64,000 bases of DNA. Origin: JADJLQ01 sp044227925. GTDB lineage: Bacteria; Bacteroidota; Bacteroidia; Chitinophagales; Saprospiraceae. Below the pieces are notes generated by a model. That model saw nothing but the letters and a program-made list of their open reading frames with translations. It was not told where the DNA came from and did not search any database. Shown one piece after another: positions 1-7,750 of the stretch. The stretch is taken from positions 1-64,000 of the forward strand of contig JBGAVW010000017.1 of NCBI GenBank assembly GCA_044227925.1, in the 5' to 3' direction. The number at the start of each line of letters is the position of its first letter. Position 1 is the first letter of the stretch. Position numbers and translations under genes: made by a program.

Positions 1-170
1 AAACCCATATGGATTTTGCCTTCCTGGTTGGAGGATGCCCTTGAAATCAGCGATGCCGCCTGATCTATAATAGTTACCCTGAATCCGGATTTCCTAAATA
101 ATAAAGCCATGCAACATCCCTGCATTCCGCCTCCCAATATTCCTACAGATTCAGTCTTATTCCTGGACAT
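1..170 (-). CDS. FAD-dependent oxidoreductase, N-terminal fragment
   Basis: Only the first 56 codons lie in the window; the gene continues past the left edge. The ATG at 168-170 starts a product whose residues 10-18 (GILGGGMQG) form the GxGxxG dinucleotide-binding loop, followed by a beta-strand ending in an acidic residue (TIIDQ). This is the ADP-binding start of a DAO-type flavoprotein. The stretch SNQEGKIHMGF near residue 47 resembles the motif after the first helix in FAD oxidoreductases found in surface-polysaccharide loci. The start overlaps the stop of the upstream glycosyltransferase by 14 nt, so the two are probably translationally coupled. The substrate cannot be told from this fragment. 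Confidence 0.7.
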   Translation of the reverse strand, partial: MSRNKTESVGILGGGMQGCCMALLFRKSGFRVTIIDQAASLISRASSNQEGKIHMG

Positions 171-1023
171 GATTTATTTTTTCATTAAACGCGTTCAGCA
201 GCAGATGATCAAATTCATCGGTTTTGATCTCGACAAGGTATTGCTTATTTTGTATTAATCTATTCAGGCAAGCTGTGTAAAGTTTTTTCTGATCTGAAAC
301 AAAAGGGATTGCGAAAACATATAAAGTTGCACAATGTTGAGACCAGGCTGTGATCTTATCTTGTATGGGTTTTTGGGACCAAGAACTGTGTTCACCTGAG
401 CGATGGTATCTCTTGTAATAGGGCAGATCTATAGCATGTAACTCTCCTGCAATGGCATGTTGTAAAATCCACAATGTATCCGCCATCATGTCCTGATGCT
501 GATCTGCAGGCAAATAGAGCAATTGTTGAGGAAGATGATTTTTTACCAGGCCCCTGAAACTGACTGCCCAAAAATGGTTTGAAATCACCTCATAAATTCT
601 GTTTTCCAATGTACCTGTAATGGAAGGCTGTTGGATCAGCCCTTCCACATGGCCTATACTTTTTATATAGGGATAACAATTGATTGCCAAATTATTTTTT
701 TCAAATCCGGTATATAATTTTTCATAATAATTAGGAGGAATCAGATCGTCCTGAGGTAAAATTGAAAAATAAGCACCTCTGGATTTGCGAATTAAAAAAT
801 TACAGTTGCCCACCCAACCCAGGCGTTTAGGTTGAATGTAAATTCGGGTATCTTTATTTTTTATATTTCTGATTAAGGATACCGAGTCATCAGTACTTAA
901 ATCATCAGAAATAAGAATTTCCAGGTTTGGATAGGTCTGGCTGTACAGGCAATTAAGATTTTCTTTAATAAAAAGGCTTCCATTATATACCGGAACACAT
1001 ACTGAAATTAAAGGCTTAGGCAT
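157..1023 (-). CDS. Family 2 glycosyltransferase
   Basis: A 288-residue GT-A fold glycosyltransferase, likely adding a sugar from a nucleotide-sugar donor to a surface glycan at the inner face of the membrane. The N-terminus (ISVCVPVYNG) is the classical GT2 first strand. The donor-binding DD follows near residue 40 (ISDDLSTDDS), and the metal-binding DxD equivalent is LPQDD near residue 91. There are no membrane segments. It overlaps the following FAD oxidoreductase by 14 nt in one operon, which suggests the right end of an extracellular or O-antigen-type polysaccharide locus. The acceptor is unknown. The second half (residues 130-288) has no motif I recognise. Confidence 0.85.
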   Translation of the reverse strand: MPKPLISVCVPVYNGSLFIKENLNCLYSQTYPNLEILISDDLSTDDSVSLIRNIKNKDTRIYIQPKRLGWVGNCNFLIRKSRGAYFSILPQDDLIPPNYYEKLYTGFEKNNLAINCYPYIKSIGHVEGLIQQPSITGTLENRIYEVISNHFWAVSFRGLVKNHLPQQLLYLPADQHQDMMADTLWILQHAIAGELHAIDLPYYKRYHRSGEHSSWSQKPIQDKITAWSQHCATLYVFAIPFVSDQKKLYTACLNRLIQNKQYLVEIKTDEFDHLLLNAFNEKINHVQE

Positions 1024-1214
1024 TCCATGAAGATTTTAGTATTTCCATGTAATCAATTATAGGTAAAAATGCATTATGTATCAAGTGCCGGACCGCAAAT
1101 CTACCTAAACTCCGGATAAAGGAAATATTGAAACAAATTAATAGGATCAAAACAAAATTTAAAAGTTCCTTGCATCAATTTTGTACTTTCGCGGTTGTAA
1201 TTTTTTATACTTAG

Positions 1215-2540
1215 ATGGGGCTTTGGAATACTATATTTGGCGGAAAAGAAAAACGAACACATCTACCTTTATTTGAAGCAGAGTTTGGGCGTTTTACAGA
1301 TGCCAATAAAACCAAATCACAATACGAAGCCTGGGACAAATCAGTGGCTCATTTTGAAAACCGTGACTACCAGGCTGCACTGGAAGAGTTTATTCACTAT
1401 ATTCAGAACCTCTCCGGAAATAATATTATCAAAGAAACGAATACCTCTTATGTTATTTACCAGGGGTCCAAATCCATCTTGTTGTCTACTAAAAACGGAC
1501 AATTATCAGCTTCGTGTAAAGTAGCTACCACAGACCAGCTGCATATCGGATTTATGCGAAGATTATTGGATCTAAACTATGAATTAAAATATGTGCGATA
1601 TGCACTCACACCGGATAATGTAGTGACTCTTTTATTCGAAACCTCATTAGAAGATGCTTCACCTTACAAATTATATTTTGCTTTAAAAGAACTGGCTATA
1701 CACGCAGACAAACAGGACGATCTCCTGATTCATGAATTTGAATTTTTAAAGCCCATTCATTCCGGTAAAATAGAAATACCGGAACAGGAAGAACTCAATC
1801 AAAAATTCCGATTCTTCATTTCAAAGATTGAAACTGCACTGACACAATACGATAATGGGAAGCTTAAAGCGGAACAATATCCTTCTGCAGGGGCATATGT
1901 ATTATTGGCTCTATTGTATAAATTGGATTATTTGGTAAGACCTGAAGGCAAACTAATGGACAGACTCGAACAGATGCACAAAGCCTATTTTGGTCAAAAT
2001 CAAAAAAATATATTGCAGCGATTAAAACAATTTAAGGACGATCTATCCCAACTGCAACGCATACAGGAGCCGGAAGTTAAAAAAGACTTATATCATTCCG
2101 TATTTACTTTTGGATTTACATCGCCGGCCAACATCAGTGCTTCATTTGAACTCATAGACCGGGAAATGCGCAATATCCAATGGTATACGGATAATCAATA
2201 CAATGAATATATTATCGCTATTCTCGAATATGCAATAGGCCTTAGTCTTTTTAATTTCGCTTTACCTGAGGTAATAAAAGAGCTATTCACCATTGTGTAC
2301 CGTATTACCGAAAGTGGTTATTTTGATCATATTAAAGGGTATGATAAATTGGTAAACATCAATGGATTGCCCGACAAGTCCGCCGTTAGACAGGAACTTT
2401 ACAGAATAGAGAAAAAATATAAAAATGAGTATCCTGCTATGGTAATGGATGTGAAGGTGTTGAAATATGAAAACATCGGAGTATTCCTGGTAAGTTATAT
2501 TCTCATGATTCGTCAAATTCAATTTCAAAAAACCAAATGA
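1215..2540 (+). CDS. Cytoplasmic protein with YbjN/type III chaperone-like domain
   Basis: 441 residues, no signal peptide or membrane segment. Residues about 85-180 read like the alpha/beta sandwich of YbjN or type III secretion chaperones: a strand giving LHIGFMRRLLDLN, then YVRYALTPDNVVTLLFE, then a helix. This is a fold-level guess. The rest is mainly helical with no recognised catalytic motif. The stop overlaps the ATG of the next gene (ATGA, 4 nt), and that partner protease carries a similar domain at its C-terminus, so the two products probably act together. A weak promoter-like CAATTTTG (1176-1183) lies 31 nt upstream of the start. The function is unknown; a scaffold or chaperone for the protease is an inference. 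Confidence 0.7.
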   Translation: MGLWNTIFGGKEKRTHLPLFEAEFGRFTDANKTKSQYEAWDKSVAHFENRDYQAALEEFIHYIQNLSGNNIIKETNTSYVIYQGSKSILLSTKNGQLSASCKVATTDQLHIGFMRRLLDLNYELKYVRYALTPDNVVTLLFETSLEDASPYKLYFALKELAIHADKQDDLLIHEFEFLKPIHSGKIEIPEQEELNQKFRFFISKIETALTQYDNGKLKAEQYPSAGAYVLLALLYKLDYLVRPEGKLMDRLEQMHKAYFGQNQKNILQRLKQFKDDLSQLQRIQEPEVKKDLYHSVFTFGFTSPANISASFELIDREMRNIQWYTDNQYNEYIIAILEYAIGLSLFNFALPEVIKELFTIVYRITESGYFDHIKGYDKLVNINGLPDKSAVRQELYRIEKKYKNEYPAMVMDVKVLKYENIGVFLVSYILMIRQIQFQKTK

Positions 2541-3622
2541 ATACCATCATTGAAATATACAAGGACATTGTAGTTCAGATAGCGACTCCATATAGCACCG
2601 GTACCGGATTTATACTGCCTAAAGAAAAACTCATAGTGACCAATGAACACGTGGTAAGGGACAATCATGAATTGGTAATAGAGGGAAGGCTCATTCCGAA
2701 ACAATTGGCCAAAGTGGTATTCCTCGATCAGCGGTTTGATCTTGCTTTTATTGCTTTGCCTCCTATGGCTACCCTGCCAGAATTAGTAGATATAGAAAAA
2801 CTACAAAAACTTAAAGAAGGTGACCTGATCATAGCCGTGGGCCATCCATTTGGATTAAAATATACTGCCACCCAGGGTATAGTGTCAAATACGATGCACA
2901 TGCAGAATGATATCTCCTATATACAGCACGATGCAGCACTTAATCCGGGCAACAGCGGGGGACCACTAATCAATGAATCAGGCCGTATCGTGGGGGTGAA
3001 TACATTTATAATTCAAAATGGAAATAGCATAGGATTTTCCTTACCCGCCAACTATCTTGAAGAAACCCTGCTTGCTTTTGCAGAAGGTCAAGGCAAAGAA
3101 GCTTCCCGGTGCAATTCATGCTCCAATATCGTATTTGAGATACCCAAAGAAAACAATTATTGTACCCATTGTGGTAGCCCTATAAAATTTCCATCCGATT
3201 CCAAACCCTATGAGGCGGTAGGTATCCCCCGTACCATAGAAGAAATCCTCATCAAGCTTGGCTATGAAGTGAAACTTTGCAGAAGGGGACAAAATAATTG
3301 GGAGATCCCCAATGGCAGTGCTACTATAGAGATTGCTTACCATGAACAAAGCGGATTGATCCTCAGTGATGCTATATTGTGTTACCTGCCCAAAACCAAT
3401 ATAAAGGAGATCTATGAATTTATGCTCAGACAAAATTATGAACTGCGGCAATCCAGTCTATGCCTTCGCGGTAACGAGATTATATTGTCAAGCATTCTTA
3501 TCGATCGCTACCTCGATGTGCAGCAGGGAAGCCACCAGATCAAAAATTTATTGGCCAAAGCGGATGAATACGACGATCTACTGGTAAATACATTTGGGGC
3601 GATATGGAAAGGGGAAGAATGA
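2537..3622 (+). CDS. Cytoplasmic trypsin-like serine protease with zinc ribbon and YbjN-like tail
   Basis: A 361-residue protein with three parts. Residues 1-180 form an HtrA-like chymotrypsin fold with the full triad: His in NEHVV (about 38), Asp in RFDLAF (about 72) and Ser in GNSGGP (about 141). Residues 193-217 hold two CxxC pairs (CNSC and CTHC), a zinc ribbon. Residues 225-361 resemble a YbjN/type III chaperone domain. There is no signal peptide and no PDZ domain, unlike periplasmic DegP/DegQ, so it should act in the cytoplasm. It is translationally coupled to the upstream gene. The active site looks intact; the substrate is unknown. Cytosolic trypsin-like proteins also occur in conflict-type modules, but nothing here proves that role. 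Confidence 0.85.
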   Translation: MNTIIEIYKDIVVQIATPYSTGTGFILPKEKLIVTNEHVVRDNHELVIEGRLIPKQLAKVVFLDQRFDLAFIALPPMATLPELVDIEKLQKLKEGDLIIAVGHPFGLKYTATQGIVSNTMHMQNDISYIQHDAALNPGNSGGPLINESGRIVGVNTFIIQNGNSIGFSLPANYLEETLLAFAEGQGKEASRCNSCSNIVFEIPKENNYCTHCGSPIKFPSDSKPYEAVGIPRTIEEILIKLGYEVKLCRRGQNNWEIPNGSATIEIAYHEQSGLILSDAILCYLPKTNIKEIYEFMLRQNYELRQSSLCLRGNEIILSSILIDRYLDVQQGSHQIKNLLAKADEYDDLLVNTFGAIWKGEE

Positions 3623-3732
3623 GTGGACTTTGCGTAGTCGATCTGGCTAAATTTGAATCTGTTTTTCCATGGCAAAGTACAGACCTTATTATCATACTCT
3701 TCAGACCATAGAAAAATTTGTGGGATAAGAAT

Positions 3733-4152
3733 ATGAATAAATCAAATAAATCCAAGATAATAGCTGAAGTTGCTGTGAGCATTGGAATTATTTTATACCT
3801 GTCAAAGTTTACTAGAAGTACCATATTCCAAAATGAATCAGCCCTGTTTATCCTGGGTTTTTTGCCAAATTTCGGAATGGCATTTGCAATTCCATTCATC
3901 TATGTAAGCCATCAGTTACGCAAAGGCATCCATGTTAAATATTTTTCAATGTCTTGTGCCCTTACCATTTTATTGATGATATTAAATGAAATAAAGGACA
4001 AATACCAGGCAGGAAGGACATATGATGTTTTAGATATATATGCTTCAGTTGCTGGTGTCGCCGTTGCTTATGCTTTGTTTAGGTTTTTTTTAAAAAAGAC
4101 TATTCAGGATAGGAATACCAGCATATTATTAATAAACAGAAGAAATAGTTGA
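3733..4152 (+). CDS. VanZ-like membrane protein
   Basis: About 139 residues with four predicted membrane helices (about residues 9-25, 36-56, 70-86, 105-123). The short E-x-x-D...GRTYDVLDIYAS..G stretch before the last helix matches the conserved pattern of VanZ-family proteins, in which a Glu and an Asp sit between the third and fourth helices. I chose the ATG at 3733 over the in-frame TTG at 3718 because it is the first ATG and begins a normal Lys-rich N-terminus. VanZ proteins are linked to glycopeptide resistance in Gram-positives, but family members in Bacteroidota are mostly uncharacterised. It stands alone on its strand between the protease pair and the AIM24 gene. Confidence 0.65.
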   Translation: MNKSNKSKIIAEVAVSIGIILYLSKFTRSTIFQNESALFILGFLPNFGMAFAIPFIYVSHQLRKGIHVKYFSMSCALTILLMILNEIKDKYQAGRTYDVLDIYASVAGVAVAYALFRFFLKKTIQDRNTSILLINRRNS

Positions 4153-4190
4153 TCCCGCCCAATTTCTTCAAACATAATGCAATGGTAAAA

Positions 4191-4223
4191 TTGCACCTAG
4201 AATTGCTTTATCCACTACATTTG
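4191..4223 (+). promoter_or_regulatory. Bacteroidota-type promoter for the AIM24-family gene
   Basis: TTG at 4191-4193 and a perfect TAnnTTTG (TACATTTG) at 4216-4223 are separated by 22 bp, inside the usual 17-23 bp range. Transcription would begin near 4230, a short distance before the ATG at 4242. Confidence 0.5.
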
Positions 4224-4241
4224 CACCAAAATTTATAATAC

Positions 4242-5042
4242 ATGTCACGAATACAAGATCATGAAATAGATTACAAAATCTATGGTGAAGAAATGCAATA
4301 TGTGGAGATCGAATTGGATCCTCATGAAACCGCTATCGCAGAGGCAGGTGCCTTTATGATGATGGATGAAACCATTCAAATGGAGACTATATTTGGTGAT
4401 GGCAGACAAACATCGCAAGGCTTTTTTGGAAAATTGCTTACTGCAGGTAAAAGGGTGCTCACCGGTGAAAGTCTTTTTATGACTGCATTTACCAATATGG
4501 GATATGGGAAAAGCAAGGTTTCTTTTGCCTCTCCTTACCCGGGCAAAATCATTCCTCTTGATCTCAATATGTTAGGAGGCAAGATGATATGCCAGAAAGA
4601 TGCTTTTTTATGTGCAGCCAAAGGAGTGGAAGTGGGTATTGAGTTTCAACGCAAACTCGGTACCGGTCTGTTTGGAGGTGAAGGTTTCATTATGCAAAAA
4701 CTGGAAGGGGATGGTATGGCTTTTGTGCATGCCGGCGGTCATGTGATGCATCGCGATCTGCAGTTTAATGAAGTGTTGAAAATAGATACCGGATGCATTG
4801 TAGCTTTTACACCAACAGTCCACTATGATATTCAGTTTGTAGGTGGTATCAAGAATACCATATTTGGTGGTGAAGGATTGTTTTTTGCCACTTTAAGGGG
4901 CCCCGGCAGAGTTTGGATCCAATCCTTACCTATCAGCAGGTTGGCAAGCAAAATCATTTCTTATGGAGGTATGACCGGCAGAAGGGAAGAAGGAAGTATA
5001 CTGGGCGGACTCGGTAATATTTTTGATGGAGATGGTGTGTAG
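4242..5042 (+). CDS. AIM24/TIGR00266 family protein
   Basis: 266 residues of Gly-rich beta structure typical of the AIM24 family (TIGR00266): an early segment ending in EAGAFMMMD, a central GxxGLFGGEGF, a strand ending in GCIVAFTPTVHYD, and a late GGEGLFFATLRGPGRVWIQS. Length and motif order match the full family, so the gene looks intact. It has no signal peptide. Mitochondrial AIM24 takes part in inner-membrane organisation; the bacterial role is not established. It has its own promoter (4191-4223) and no co-oriented partner nearby. The Gly and Phe richness comes from the double-psi-like repeats of the fold. Confidence 0.9.
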   Translation: MSRIQDHEIDYKIYGEEMQYVEIELDPHETAIAEAGAFMMMDETIQMETIFGDGRQTSQGFFGKLLTAGKRVLTGESLFMTAFTNMGYGKSKVSFASPYPGKIIPLDLNMLGGKMICQKDAFLCAAKGVEVGIEFQRKLGTGLFGGEGFIMQKLEGDGMAFVHAGGHVMHRDLQFNEVLKIDTGCIVAFTPTVHYDIQFVGGIKNTIFGGEGLFFATLRGPGRVWIQSLPISRLASKIISYGGMTGRREEGSILGGLGNIFDGDGV

Positions 5043-5049
5043 GCGATAT

Positions 5050-5103
5050 GAGATGTACGATGTACAATTTACGATTTGAATCGCTGCTGTACATCGTACA
5101 CTT
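5050..5103. repeat. GTACGATGTAC inverted intergenic repeat
   Basis: Just after the AIM24 stop, GTACGATGTAC (about 5055-5065) is followed by its reverse complement GTACATCGTAC (about 5089-5099), with AATTTACGATTTG between. Related words (TACATCGTACAT, TTTACATTGTAACATCG) recur upstream of mnmE at 14172-14270. This looks like a dispersed low-complexity intergenic repeat; it could act as a hairpin at the transcript end, but there is no U-tract. Confidence 0.5.
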
Positions 5104-5120
5104 CTTAAAATCTCAAAAGA

Positions 5121-5216
5121 CTATCCTTTTTTAGATTTCTTTTCAGCTCTTTTCTCTTTCAGAGATTTTGCAGGAGCCTTCTTAGTTTCCTTTTTTTGAT
5201 CACGTGTTTTTGCCAT
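5121..5216 (-). CDS. Lysine-rich 31-residue microprotein
   Basis: A short frame from ATG (5214-5216) to TAG (5121-5123) encodes 31 residues, 12 of them Lys, starting MAKTRDQKKETKK and ending EKKSKKG. It has no hydrophobic core and should be disordered and strongly basic, suggesting nucleic-acid or ribosome contact (inference). Very short Lys/Ala/Glu-rich proteins starting MAKT occur in other Bacteroidota, to my memory, which is why I list it. Composition alone cannot exclude a chance frame, as the region is A-rich. It sits alone in the intergenic stretch between the AIM24 and GH140-like genes. Confidence 0.5.
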   Translation of the reverse strand: MAKTRDQKKETKKAPAKSLKEKRAEKKSKKG

Positions 5217-5334
5217 AATTTGAATGTTTTTATATGTGGTAAAGTTATAATATGTTTTTGAATTAAAAAAGGGAAGGCTATAAAAATCAGATGCCATATA
5301 TTTAGCTAAGCATATCGTGTATAAAAACTTTGTT

Positions 5335-5482
5335 TGCCTTTAGGCATGCTGTGATTTATACATGGAGCCTCCGGCTCAGTGTTATTTATAATGAACCACA
5401 GGAATCTTACGATTCCACAGACTACGTACACAGGTTTAATTAGTACATGATCACAATGAATAAAAATTATTTGCCAAAGGCA
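5335..5482. repeat. Cluster of short perfect hairpins (REP-like)
   Basis: Four small palindromes lie in 148 bp: TGCCTTTAGGCA (5335-5346), GAGCC-TCC-GGCTC (5365-5377), GGAATC-TTAC-GATTCC (5401-5416) and TGCCAAAGGCA (5472-5482). The first and last are both followed by TGCTGTG, and GTGNTTATTTATA-like spacers recur. No gene is convincing in 5217-5592. The pattern resembles REP-type hairpin arrays rather than a terminator, as no T-tract follows any stem. Confidence 0.5.
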
Positions 5483-5592
5483 TGCTGTGCATTATCTGAG
5501 GAGCTACAAGACCCGTGGTTATGTAAAAATTGCAAACCTCGTAGTACTCAGTTCTTAAATAAGTCTTATTTTCAATTTAAAAAATCAGAATC

Positions 5593-7047
5593 ATGCGACT
5601 CCAAAGGATATATATGTTGCTCGTCCTCGTTCTTCATTTTGTGATTGCTTTCTCGCAAATCCAGGTGAGTAAGAATAATAAATACTTGCAAACAAAAGAC
5701 GGGAAACCATTTTTCTGGCTCGGCGATACCGATTGGGAATTATTTCATAGACTTACACGGGAGGAAGCAGATCATTTTATCAGGGTGCGTGCAAATCAGG
5801 GTTTTAATGTGTTACAAGCTGTAGCTTTAGCTGAATTTGAAGGCATCCGAACACCGAACAGGTATGGAGATTTTCCGCTAATAAACCAGGATCCTACTTT
5901 ATTGCATACTACGCCGGGCAGTAATCCTGCAGACACCATGGCCTATGATTATTGGGACCATGTCGATTATATTATACAGACTGCGGCAAAGTACAAACTC
6001 TATATTGGACTCTTGCCCACCTGGGGAGATAAAGTAGCTCATCTATGGGGTGATGGTCCCATCATTTTTAATGAACAGAATGCATATACCTATGGAAAAA
6101 TCCTTGCTGAGCGATATAAAAATCAATGGAATATCATCTGGATATTAGGTGGTGACAGACCCGGAGTGTATACTTCAAAAGAGGTAAACTATGATGACAG
6201 ACCCATATGGAACGCTATGGCTAATGGCATAGAATCCATAGCCGGTAAAAACGCATTCATTACCTATCATCCTTCCGGCGGTAAATCCAATGCCTCTTCC
6301 CATTATTTACACCAGGCGGAATGGTTGGACTTAAATGCATTTCAAAGCGGCCATGGCAGCAGAGAAGCTGATTCATGGAATTGGACCCGACATGATTTAA
6401 GTTTGACACCTGCCAAGCCAACACTGGATATGGAACCCTGCTATGAAGATCATCCTGTAAATCCATGGGATGGTAAATGGACCAGGCAACGTGGTTACTT
6501 TACTGACTATGATGTGCGTGCCCGTATTTACAGAGGCATTTTTGCAGGCCAGGCCGGCGTCACCTATGGTCATCATCAGGTATGGCAGTTTCTAAACCCT
6601 ACATTGTATGCTCCGGTGAATGTGGGAGATACACTGATACCTTGGAAAAAAGCCATTCTCAGTACTGCGGCCACACAGATGATTCATCTGAAAAACCTGA
6701 TGTTGAGCAGGCCTTATTTTGACCGGATTTCAGATAATACCATTATAACATCAGATCAGGGCAGTACATATGTAGACAAAATAGAAGCTTGCCGGTCAGC
6801 AGATGGAAGTTATGCTATGATTTATTGTCCCACTGCATCCGCTGTAAAAATTAATTTGGATAAAATCAGTGGAAGTAAGAAAAATGCCTGGTATTATAAT
6901 GTGACTACAGGCAAAGCGTTAAAAATCAAAAATTCTATGCATGCAGGAGTGGTAAGCTTCGACCCACCTGCAGGCGTAAAAGATTGGGTATTGGTAATCG
7001 ACGATGCATCTAAAACATTTTCATCTCCTGGTAAAATCATGTATTAA
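5593..7047 (+). CDS. Exported GH140-like (apiosidase-type, DUF4038) glycoside hydrolase
   Basis: 484 residues. A signal peptide (MRLQRIYMLLVLVLHFVIAFS, cleavage near residue 21) is followed by a TIM barrel of the DUF4038/apiosidase-like family and a C-terminal beta domain (from about residue 390) like the putative collagen-binding domain usually paired with it. WILGGD (Asp about 187) and DMEPCYE (Glu about 280) sit where GH140 enzymes have their catalytic acid/base and nucleophile. The known activity in the family is release of apiose from rhamnogalacturonan II; the real substrate here is not certain. It is followed after 5 bp by an unrelated YdeI-like gene. Confidence 0.85.
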   Translation: MRLQRIYMLLVLVLHFVIAFSQIQVSKNNKYLQTKDGKPFFWLGDTDWELFHRLTREEADHFIRVRANQGFNVLQAVALAEFEGIRTPNRYGDFPLINQDPTLLHTTPGSNPADTMAYDYWDHVDYIIQTAAKYKLYIGLLPTWGDKVAHLWGDGPIIFNEQNAYTYGKILAERYKNQWNIIWILGGDRPGVYTSKEVNYDDRPIWNAMANGIESIAGKNAFITYHPSGGKSNASSHYLHQAEWLDLNAFQSGHGSREADSWNWTRHDLSLTPAKPTLDMEPCYEDHPVNPWDGKWTRQRGYFTDYDVRARIYRGIFAGQAGVTYGHHQVWQFLNPTLYAPVNVGDTLIPWKKAILSTAATQMIHLKNLMLSRPYFDRISDNTIITSDQGSTYVDKIEACRSADGSYAMIYCPTASAVKINLDKISGSKKNAWYYNVTTGKALKIKNSMHAGVVSFDPPAGVKDWVLVIDDASKTFSSPGKIMY

Positions 7048-7052
7048 TATTT

Positions 7053-7667
7053 ATGTCTAAAATAAATCCACAAATTGATAATTATATCGATCAAGCAGCA
7101 CCTTTTGCTCAGCCTATTTTAAACCATCTCAGGGAATTGATTCATGAAGCCTGTCCCGATGTAGAAGAAAAAATGAAATGGAGTTTTCCCCACTTCGATT
7201 ACAAAGGTGAAATGATGTGTAGTATGGCTGGATTCAAAAAACACTGTGCACTGAATTTCTGGAAAGGAAAACTTTTAAAATCGGGCGTAAATCATCTCGA
7301 ACCATATGATAATCATTCCATGGGCAGGATACCGAAAATTACTTCTTTAAAAGATTTGCCTCCAGACAAAATCTTTATAAAAATGGTAAAAGAAGCTTGT
7401 GCCCTCAATGATGCCGGGATTAAAGAAATCAAAAAGAAAAAGACGATGAATCCGGCTGAATTGGAAGTACCGGATTATTTTAGAAAAGCCTTAGCTAAAA
7501 ATAAAATCGCAGAAAAAAATTTTAATGCTTTTCCTCCCTCTCATAGAAAAGAATATTTACAATGGATTACCGAAGCCAAAACAGAAGCCACCAGGGAAAG
7601 ACGAATGATCACAGCAATTGAATGGATCACTGACGGTAAAGGAAGGAACTGGAAATATCAAAGGTAA
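7053..7667 (+). CDS. YdeI/DUF1801-family protein
   Basis: 204 residues with two parts. Residues 1-115 form a DUF1801 (YdhG-like) domain with the typical start NYIDQAAPFAQPILNHLRELI and a conserved FPHFDYKGEM strand. Residues 140-200 hold the YdeI/OmpD-associated motif (VPDYFRKALAKN...FNAFPPSHRKEYLQWI.EAK...R). Proteins with this pair are annotated as bacteriocin-protection or OmdA-like; the molecular function is unknown. It is soluble, and the C-terminal tail is basic. It lies 5 bp downstream of the GH140-like gene and may share its transcript, though a functional tie is not apparent. Confidence 0.85.
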   Translation: MSKINPQIDNYIDQAAPFAQPILNHLRELIHEACPDVEEKMKWSFPHFDYKGEMMCSMAGFKKHCALNFWKGKLLKSGVNHLEPYDNHSMGRIPKITSLKDLPPDKIFIKMVKEACALNDAGIKEIKKKKTMNPAELEVPDYFRKALAKNKIAEKNFNAFPPSHRKEYLQWITEAKTEATRERRMITAIEWITDGKGRNWKYQR

Positions 7668-7750
7668 TGTGTTAAGAGATGACTGGCGCGTGTGCCGATG
7701 GTAGAGACACTGAGAATACGGAATGATTATGCCTTCGACAAACTAGTTAA

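Noticed and set aside
3540..3899. A 119-codon minus-strand frame across the end of the protease gene
   Set aside because: It is antisense to the protease 3' end and to the VanZ-like gene, both of which have clear family patterns.
5447..5644. A 65-codon frame before the GH140-like gene
   Set aside because: It starts in the hairpin cluster and overlaps the GH140 signal peptide in another frame; the composition is odd and it has no known motif.
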